From NCBI GenBank assembly GCA_027488415.1, contig JAIYBS010000275.1, forward strand, positions 1 through 5,794: a DNA stretch of 5,794 bases. The letters are read 5' to 3'. How positions within the stretch are numbered: position 1 is the stretch's first letter; every line of letters begins with the position of its first letter. This stretch comes from Planctomycetaceae bacterium (GTDB lineage: Bacteria > Planctomycetota > Phycisphaerae > Phycisphaerales > SM1A02). A model generated the notes under the pieces. It was not told the origin of the DNA and made no database searches. It was given only the letters and a program-made list of their open reading frames with translations. Below are positions 1 to 5,794 of this stretch, one piece after another. The position numbers were made by a program, and so were the translations under genes.

Positions 1-1
1 C

Positions 2-70
2 TTCGTCCCGCCGAAGATCGAGTCGCTCCCGGCGTGGCTCGGCACGCGACGCAACGACCTCTGGAACTGA
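2..70 (+). CDS. C-terminal end of an unidentified protein (partial, 5' end outside the window)
   Basis: Reading from base 2, 22 sense codons run to a TGA at 68-70. The peptide ends in PAWLGTRRNDLWN and is G+C-rich at third codon positions like the neighbouring genes. The main support for a real gene is position: its stop lies 5 bp from the terminator hairpin at 76-116, which is spaced identically from the convergent epimerase gene. The tail contains two Trp residues and a basic Arg-Arg pair, but nothing lets me assign a family. It is convergent with, and so not part of, the minus-strand sugar operon. Confidence 0.6.
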   Translation, partial: FVPPKIESLPAWLGTRRNDLWN

Positions 71-75
71 CGGGG

Positions 76-116
76 GGCGGAAAACATGCCGGGGGCCCCC
101 CGGCATGTTTTCCGCC
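76..116. terminator. Bidirectional intrinsic terminator between convergent genes
   Basis: Bases 76-95 and 97-116 are perfect inverted repeats (20 bp) around a single central C at 96. The inner part is a G+C-rich core stem (85-95 with 97-107). It is flanked by AAAA at 81-84 and TTTT at 108-111, so transcripts from either direction read a G+C stem followed by four U residues. In the full-length fold these tracts pair with each other and extend the stem. The outer edges lie 5 bp from the plus-strand TGA (68-70) and 5 bp from the minus-strand TGA (124-122). Geometry and composition fit one terminator serving both genes. The U-tract is short, so efficiency is unknown. Confidence 0.85.
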
Positions 117-121
117 GCCGC

Positions 122-1273
122 TCACTTCGCCTCGAGCGCCTCAACCGGCATCGTCTTGAAGGCGTGCCGCATCGAGTGCGTGTAGAAGCCGCCCGGGCGC
201 AGGATCACGCTCGGCCAGCCCTCCTTGCCCTGCTTGTTGATGCTGTCGGGGAAGGCCTGGGTCTCGAGGCAGAGGCCGCCGTGCTTGTCGTAGGTCGTGC
301 CCGCCTTGCCGGGGATGCCGTCGAGGAAGTTGCCCGAATAGAACTGGATGCCGGGCTGGTCGCTCTGGACGATCATCGCGATGCCGGTGCGGCGGCAGCG
401 GACGGCGGCAGCGTTGCGCATCCTGCCTGGCTCGCCGCGCACCACGAAGTTGTGGTCGTAGCCGCCCGGGTCGTCCTTGGTCGCGGGAAGCTGGCCGATG
501 TCGCGGCCGATCGGCTTCGGCTGGCGGAAGTCGAGCGGCGTACCGAGCACGGACTTGATCTCCCCGGTGGTAATGAGCGACGCGTCGACCGGCGTGTAGT
601 CGTCGGCCGCGAGCATGAGCTCGTGGTCGAGGATCGAGCCCTGGCCCTGGCCCGCGAGGTTCCAGTACGAGTGGTGCGCGAGGTTCACGCACGTGGGCTT
701 GTCGCTCACGGCCTGCATCTCGACGGCGAGCTCGTTGAGCGCGGTGAGCGTGTAGGTCACGCGCGCCTCGCAGGTGCCCGGGAATCCCTCCTCGCCGTCC
801 GGGCTCACGTAGGTGAAGGTGATCGTCGGCTCGCCGTTCTTCACCTCGGCCTTGCCCGTCCACATGCGCTTGTCGAAGCCGCGCGCGCCGCCGTGAAGCG
901 AGTTCGCGCCGTTGTTGCAGCTGACCTTGTACTCCTTGCCGTCGATCGAGAAGGTGCCCTTCGCGATGCGGTTCGCGCAGCGGCCCGCGGTGCAGCCGAA
1001 GTACTGCGTGCGGTCCACGTAGTCCTGCAGCGTCGGACGACCGAGCACCACGTCGACCATGCTGCCGCGCGAGTCGGGAACCCAGAGCTCGGTGATGATG
1101 GTGCCGTAGTCGGTCACCTTCATCTTCATGCCCTTGTCGTTCACGAGCGTCCAGAGGTGCGCGGTCTTCCCCTCGAAGGTGCCCCAGTCCTCGACGGACA
1201 CGCTGGGGGCGCCGACGGGCGCGGGGAGCGGGGCGGCGATGGCGAAGAGCGCGAGGATCGATGCGGTGATCAT
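122..1273 (-). CDS. Exported aldose 1-epimerase (galactose mutarotase family)
   Basis: This 383-residue protein should interconvert alpha and beta anomers of an aldose. Family motifs occur in the expected order: GRCANRI (97-103), NSLHGG (124-129, substrate-binding His127), AHHSYWNL (199-206, likely acid His201), GYDHNF (271-276, Asp273), PGIQFYSGN (307-315) and LETQAFPDS (336-344, likely base Glu337). All expected catalytic residues are present. Residues 1-22 are a hydrophobic, Ala/Pro-rich signal-like segment, although its n-region has no Lys or Arg. The extra N-terminus makes it longer than typical cytoplasmic GalM (about 340-350). The start at 1273 is supported by AGGG at 1284-1281, 7 nt upstream, and by an ATGA overlap with the permease stop. 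It is the last gene of the operon, so it probably acts in the periplasm on sugar about to be imported. Sugar specificity cannot be read. Confidence 0.93.
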   Translation of the reverse strand: MITASILALFAIAAPLPAPVGAPSVSVEDWGTFEGKTAHLWTLVNDKGMKMKVTDYGTIITELWVPDSRGSMVDVVLGRPTLQDYVDRTQYFGCTAGRCANRIAKGTFSIDGKEYKVSCNNGANSLHGGARGFDKRMWTGKAEVKNGEPTITFTYVSPDGEEGFPGTCEARVTYTLTALNELAVEMQAVSDKPTCVNLAHHSYWNLAGQGQGSILDHELMLAADDYTPVDASLITTGEIKSVLGTPLDFRQPKPIGRDIGQLPATKDDPGGYDHNFVVRGEPGRMRNAAAVRCRRTGIAMIVQSDQPGIQFYSGNFLDGIPGKAGTTYDKHGGLCLETQAFPDSINKQGKEGWPSVILRPGGFYTHSMRHAFKTMPVEALEAK

Positions 1274-2238
1274 GGTTGTTCCCTTCTTCGTGCGTGATGC
1301 CTGCGGACGAGTTCGTCGGCGGAGACGCCCACCAGGAGCACCGCGCCGATGACCGCGAATTCGAGCTGCGAGCTGAGGCCGAGCAGGATGATCGCCGTGC
1401 GCAGCACCTGCAGCGTCGCCGCGCCGAGGACCACCCCGACCACGCTCGCCTCGCCGCCGCGCAGGCTGCATCCGCCGAGGACGGCCGCCGCGATCGCGTA
1501 GAGCTCGTAGAAGTTGCCGAAGTCTGAGGGCTGCGCGCTGCCGATGTCGAAGATGAAGAGCATCCCGCCGATGCCGGCGATGAGGCTGCACGCCACGTAG
1601 GCGCCGGTCACGAGCCGAGCGGTGGGGATGCCGCTGTAGCGCGCGGCCGCCTCGTTGCGGCCGGTCGCGAGCAGCCAGCGCCCGGCGACCGTGCGGTGCA
1701 GGAAGACGGCGATCAGCGTCGAGAGCACGACGAGCGGGATCACCGTCGCGGGCAGGCGGTAGGCCTCGAGGCCGATCGGGAACTTCGCGAGCGCGATCGA
1801 GCGGACCGCGTCGAACTCGCCCTGGAAGCCCTGCGACTGGTCGCCGGTCATCCACCGCGCGATGCCGCGGTAGAGGAGCAGGCCGCACAGCGTCACGAGG
1901 AACGGCTGCAGCCGGAGCCTCGTCACGAGCAGCCCGTGGAACAGGCCGATCGCCGCGCTTGCGGCGAGCACCGCCGGGATCGCCGCCCACGGCGACCACC
2001 CGCGCTCGACCAGGAGCCACGGCGTCGCGATGCCCGCGAGGCACACCACGCTGCCGATCGAGAGGTCGATGCCGCCCGTCGCGATCACCAGGCTCGCGCC
2101 GAGCGCGAGGATCGCGAAGAGCGCGGTCCGCTGCGTCAGGTTCTGCAGGTTGTAGCCGGTGAGGAAGTTGTCGCCGAACAGCGCGGCGACGACGCACACG
2201 GCGACGAGCAGTCCGAGGATGCCGAGGTTCTTCTTCAT
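1270..2238 (-). CDS. Sugar ABC transporter permease (RbsC-like, BPD_transp_2 family)
   Basis: This 322-residue, very hydrophobic protein is the inner-membrane channel of the importer and is expected to act as a homodimer. Length and hydrophobic pattern match RbsC/XylH-type permeases, with roughly 8-10 membrane segments. Hallmarks are GGIDLSIGS (55-63), GRNEAAARYSGI (193-204, the cytoplasmic loop that contacts the ATPase) and LGGCSLRGGEASVVG (254-268). The N-terminus MKKN is a normal positively charged start before the first helix, and the tail (312-320) is Arg/His-rich. The ATG at 2238-2236 overlaps the ATPase stop as ATGA. I see no convincing Shine-Dalgarno in the G+C-rich stretch upstream, so translation probably depends on reinitiation by ribosomes finishing the ATPase. 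The longer open frame to 2706 is only the shadow of the ATPase gene. Confidence 0.95.
   Translation of the reverse strand: MKKNLGILGLLVAVCVVAALFGDNFLTGYNLQNLTQRTALFAILALGASLVIATGGIDLSIGSVVCLAGIATPWLLVERGWSPWAAIPAVLAASAAIGLFHGLLVTRLRLQPFLVTLCGLLLYRGIARWMTGDQSQGFQGEFDAVRSIALAKFPIGLEAYRLPATVIPLVVLSTLIAVFLHRTVAGRWLLATGRNEAAARYSGIPTARLVTGAYVACSLIAGIGGMLFIFDIGSAQPSDFGNFYELYAIAAAVLGGCSLRGGEASVVGVVLGAATLQVLRTAIILLGLSSQLEFAVIGAVLLVGVSADELVRRHHARRREQP
1281..1284 (-). promoter_or_regulatory. Ribosome-binding site of the epimerase gene
   Basis: The minus strand reads GAAGGGAA, with AGGG at 1284-1281, 7 nt before the ATG at 1273-1271. The site lies inside the last codons of the permease. With the ATGA overlap it allows both direct initiation and coupling, and it supports this start over any upstream in-frame codon. 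Confidence 0.65.
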
Positions 2239-3811
2239 GCCGCGCCGCCCGTGGCGAGGTGCATGATCGCCTCTTCCGTGGCTTCCTGCACGGAGAGCTC
2301 GCCCGCGATGCCGCCGTCGTGCATGACCAGCACGCGGTCCGCGAGGAGGAGCACCTCCTCGAGCTCGCTGGAGGCGAAGAGGACGGCGGTCCCCGCGTCG
2401 GCAAGGCGTCGGACCTCGCGGTGGATCTCGGCGCGGGCGCCGACGTCGACGCCGCGCGTCGGCTCGTCGAGGAGGAGCACCGCGGGCGCGATCGCGATCC
2501 AGCGGCCGAGCACGGTCTTCTGCTGGTTGCCGCCGGAGAGGGTGGCGACCGGTCGGGACGGGTCGTCGGGGCGCAGCTGCACCTGCTCGATCACGCGACG
2601 CACCGTCGCGCGCTCGCCGGCGCCGTCGATGCGGCGGAGGAGGGGTTGGTCGTCGGGCGAACCGGCACGGCCGGCGCCCGCGTCGCGTCGGCCCGCGCCG
2701 ATCCATGCGAGCGACACGTTGGTCGACACCGGATCCGGCGCGAAGATCCCGTGGCGCGCGCGGTCCTCGGGCACCAGCGCGACGCCGCGGCGCGTTCGGT
2801 CCGCCACGTTGCCGCCAAGCTCAGCGCCGTCCACCGAGACGCGACCGCCGTGCGGCACGACGCCCGCGATCGATTCAAGCAGCTCGGTCCGGCCCGCGCC
2901 GACGAGCCCGGCGAGCCCGACGATCTCGCCCGCGCGGACCTGCAGGCTCGCGGCGCGACGTCGGTGATGCGGCGTGACCACCGCGTCCGCGCGCAGGCGG
3001 ATCGGCGCGTCGGTGCGCGGGGCGCGCGCCGATGCCGTCTCGAGGTAGCGGCCGACCATCAGTCGCTCGACCATCGCGCGGTCGATGCCGGCGCGCGGCA
3101 TGTCGCCGGTCTTTTCGCCGTCGCGGAGCACGACAACGCGGTCGGCGACCCTCATCACCTCGTCGAGGTGGTGCGAGACGAACACCACGGCCGTGCCGCG
3201 GTCGCGCAGCTCGCGGAGGATCGCGAGCAGCCGGTCCTTCTCGCGCGCGGAGAGGCTCGACGTCGGTTCGTCGAGCACGAGGACCCTCGCCTTCGCGGAG
3301 AGCGCCTTCGCGATCTCGACGAGCTGGCGGTGCGCGATCGGAAGCGTCCCGCAGGGCGTGGCCGGGTCGACGTGCAGGCCGACCGTCGCGAGCCACGTCC
3401 GTGCCTCTGCGTGCATCGTCGCGCGGTCGAGGAAACCGAATCGCGACGGCTCGCGCCCGAGGAAGATGTTCCCGGCGACGTCGAGGTTCTCGGCGAGGTT
3501 GAGCTCCTGGTGCACGAGCGCGATGCCGGCGCGCTCGGCGTCACGCACGCCCCGGAAGTCCGCGTCCCTCATGCCGCCGGCGCCGTCCTGGATCTCGAGC
3601 TTCCCGCTGCAGGGGCGCTCGATGCCGCCCATGATGCGCAGCAGCGTGCTCTTGCCCGCGCCGTTCTCGCCGACGATCGCGAGCACCTCGCCCGCGCGGA
3701 CGTCGAGGAAGATCCCCTTGAGCGTCGGCACGTCGCCGTAGCGATGCCACAGCGCGCGCATGCGGAGCAGCGGCGGAGGCCCGTCGAGGTCGACCGGCGG
3801 CAGCGCGAACC

Positions 3812-3815
<4 letters not shown>
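2235..3815 (-). CDS. Sugar ABC transporter ATP-binding protein, two fused cassettes (RbsA/MglA/XylG-like)
   Basis: This 526-residue cytoplasmic ATPase powers the importer. Cassette 1 has Walker A GENGAGKST (49-57), Q-loop ALVHQEL (99-105), Walker B with VLDEPTSSLS (180-189) and the H-loop VSHH (213-216). Its signature is degenerate, LPIAHRQ (158-164). Cassette 2 has the family-typical altered Walker A GLVGAGRTE (303-311), a good signature LSGGNQQ (426-432), Walker B LLLDEPTRGVD (447-457), and Ser482/Ser483 where the switch His would be. Such asymmetry is normal for this family. I chose GTG at 3815-3813 because it makes a GTGA overlap with the binding-protein stop, matching the two downstream ATGA junctions, and keeps the first beta strand (PLLRMRALWHRYG). 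The first in-frame ATG (3761-3759, residue 19) would cut into that strand. A weak AAGGA lies 12 nt upstream of the GTG. Confidence 0.94.
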
Positions 3816-4891
<1,076 letters not shown>

Positions 4892-4899
4892 GTCGGTGT

Positions 4900-4903
4900 C
4901 TCC
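4900..4903 (-). promoter_or_regulatory. Ribosome-binding site of the sugar-binding protein gene
   Basis: The minus strand reads GGAG (within CGGAGA) 8 nt before the ATG at 4891-4889, inside the 25-nt gap after the SDR stop. It is the clearest Shine-Dalgarno in the window and decides between Met1 and Met3. An independent strong site suits the high expression usually needed for binding proteins. Confidence 0.7.
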
Positions 4904-4916
4904 GAATGTCGGCGGT

Positions 4917-5681
4917 TCAGGTGACGGTCATGCCGCCGTTCACGGGGATGTCCGCGGCGGTGACGAATCGCGCCGCGTCGGACGCGAGGAACGTGACCGC
5001 GCCGGCCACGTCGGACGGGATGCCGAAGTGACCCATCGGGATCATCTTCCGGTAGCCCTCCTTCATCTCCTCGGGGTCGTTGGCATGGCGCTCGACGGGG
5101 ATCCAGCCGGGTGCGACGGCGTTCACTGTGATTCCCCAGGGCGCGAGCTCGCCGGCCATCGCGCGGGTCCAGCCCGTCTGCGCGCCCTTCGCGGCGACGT
5201 ATGCGCTGAACGGGTGCGTGCCGCGGCGGAAGACCTCGCTCGTGATGTTGATGATGCGGCCCCAGCGCTGCCTCTTCATGTGCGGCAGCGCGCGGCGCGT
5301 GATGAGGAACGGGCTCTTCACGAAGAAGTCGTACATCTCCTGGTAGAAGGCCCAGTCGTACTCCTCGATCGGCTTCAGCGGCTGCGGACCGGTGGCGTTG
5401 TAGACGGCGACGTCGACCGGGCCGAGCTCGGCCTCGATCTCGGTGCACATGCGGTCGATGCTTGCCTCTTCGGTGACGTCGGCGCGGACCAGCATGCCGT
5501 GCAGGCCGGCGTCGCGGAACTCGCGCCAGGTGCGGTCGGCGTGCTCGTGGTTGTTGGCGTAGTTGATGGCGACCTTCGCGCCGGCGCGCGCGAGGCCGAA
5601 CGCCATCGCCTTACCGAGCCCGCGCGACGCACCGGTGACGAGCGCCACGCGGCCGCGGAGGTTGAAGTCTGGGGTGATCAT
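4917..5681 (-). CDS. SDR-family NAD(P)-dependent oxidoreductase (classical, FabG-like), possible sugar dehydrogenase
   Basis: This 254-residue protein has the length and motif order of a classical short-chain dehydrogenase: TGASRGLG (16-23) for the dinucleotide, YNATG (94-98), Ser148 in INITSE, YxxxK as Tyr161/Lys165 in SAYVAAKG, and NAVAPGWI (187-194). Arg20 in the glycine motif hints at NADP(H) preference (inference). Two positions are unusual: the common NNAG is NATG (95-98), and the position normally holding the tetrad Asn appears to be Phe120 by alignment from FLITRRALPHM (125-135). The C-terminus PVNGGMTVT is typical. The ATG at 5681 puts the Rossmann fold at the normal distance, but no Shine-Dalgarno is visible at normal spacing because the 100-nt hairpin ends 2 nt upstream. 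As first gene of a sugar-uptake operon it may oxidise an aldose. A 3-oxoacyl reductase-like or other role is possible. Confidence 0.9.
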   Translation of the reverse strand: MITPDFNLRGRVALVTGASRGLGKAMAFGLARAGAKVAINYANNHEHADRTWREFRDAGLHGMLVRADVTEEASIDRMCTEIEAELGPVDVAVYNATGPQPLKPIEEYDWAFYQEMYDFFVKSPFLITRRALPHMKRQRWGRIINITSEVFRRGTHPFSAYVAAKGAQTGWTRAMAGELAPWGITVNAVAPGWIPVERHANDPEEMKEGYRKMIPMGHFGIPSDVAGAVTFLASDAARFVTAADIPVNGGMTVT

Positions 5682-5683
5682 CG

Positions 5684-5783
5684 GATCAGAAATCCGTTCC
5701 TGGTAATGGTGGCACCAATTTCCGGCGCCAATGCTATGGGAGGGGAAATTGGTGCCACCATTACCAGGAACGGATTTCTGATC
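5684..5783. repeat. Perfect 40-bp inverted repeat with 20-nt loop (large hairpin upstream of the operon)
   Basis: Bases 5684-5723 are the exact reverse complement of 5744-5783; the loop is 5724-5743. The arms begin and end with GATC and contain GGTAATGGTGGCACCAATTT (left arm, 5702-5721) and its complement. Arm composition is more A+T-rich than the surrounding genes. The motif GGCACCAAT (5711-5719) recurs with one change as GGCGCCAAT (5724-5732) in the loop. No transposase or target-site duplication is visible, and the sequence right of 5783 is only 11 bp. There is no terminal U-run in either direction, so it is not a standard intrinsic terminator. Possible identities are a dispersed palindromic element (REP/MITE-like) or an RNA hairpin controlling the operon. 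The structure is certain; its role is not. Confidence 0.9.
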
Positions 5784-5794
5784 TTCACGCCAAC

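Noticed and set aside
86..1297. Long plus-strand open frame (403 codons) opposite the epimerase
   Set aside because: It begins inside the terminator, is Arg/Ala/Val/His-rich with no recognisable motif, and is antisense to a gene with intact catalytic motifs. It is a typical shadow frame in G+C-rich DNA.
1696..2967. Plus-strand open frame of 423 codons across the permease/ATPase junction
   Set aside because: Biased composition, rich in Arg, Ala, Glu and Ser, with no motif, and it spans two well-supported minus-strand genes.
3759..3761. ATG (Met19) as the ATPase start
   Set aside because: It would remove part of the first beta strand of cassette 1 and leave a 51-nt gap unlike the neighbouring 4-nt junctions; GTG at 3815 fits better.
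5699..5737. Possible promoter on the minus strand (TTGGCG, 17-nt gap, CATTAC) in the hairpin region
   Set aside because: Only about 4 of 6 and 3 of 6 matches to the sigma-70 consensus. The -35-like part falls in the loop and the -10-like part in a palindromic arm, so it may be chance; not listed as a feature.
5684..5783. The large hairpin as an ordinary intrinsic terminator of an upstream gene
   Set aside because: No U-run follows the stem on either strand, the stem is much longer than usual, and it abuts the next start codon by 2 nt.
5684..5783. CRISPR repeat or tRNA gene
   Set aside because: There is only one inverted unit with no spaced direct repeats, and no cloverleaf arms with conserved tRNA bases.
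5784..5794. Remnant of another gene at the right edge
   Set aside because: Eleven bases are too few to support any coding call.

Overview
The window is a single, visibly G+C-rich bacterial locus. Nearly all of it is one leftward (minus-strand) operon of five genes, entered at the right edge and closed at the left edge by a terminator shared with a convergent plus-strand gene. In transcription order the genes are: an SDR-family oxidoreductase (5681-4917); a secreted sugar-binding protein (4891-3812); a double-cassette sugar ABC-transporter ATPase (3815-2235, GTG start); an RbsC-type permease (2238-1270); and an exported aldose 1-epimerase (1273-122). After a 25-nt gap behind the SDR gene, each remaining junction is a 4-nt stop/start overlap (GTGA, ATGA, ATGA), so the transporter and epimerase are almost certainly co-translated.

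The genes make a coherent aldose-use module. The binding protein, permease and ATPase form a complete CUT2 (ribose/xylose/galactose-type) importer. The epimerase carries a signal-like N-terminus and would interconvert sugar anomers outside the cytoplasmic membrane. The SDR could oxidise the sugar or a derivative inside the cell. The substrate cannot be read from the sequence. No kinase, isomerase or regulator is present in the window.

The non-coding parts are the most unusual. At the right edge, 5684-5783 is a perfect 40-bp inverted repeat with a 20-nt loop, ending 2 nt before the SDR start codon. In the operon transcript this would be a very stable hairpin covering the place where a ribosome-binding site should be. 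At the left edge, 76-116 is a 20-bp perfect inverted repeat with A4/T4 tracts around a G+C core. It lies exactly 5 bp from the stop codons of both converging genes, a textbook bidirectional terminator. Bases 2-70 are the last 22 codons of the unidentified plus-strand gene.

Taxonomy is uncertain. High G+C, a secreted GalM-type epimerase and the style of the binding protein suggest a Gram-negative environmental lineage, and Planctomycetota is my best guess, but this is an impression rather than a demonstrated assignment. I see no CRISPR array, tRNA, rRNA, transposase or prophage gene, and no defence system. The core genes belong to known families; novelty, if any, lies in the large hairpin and in the SDR's altered active-site motifs.
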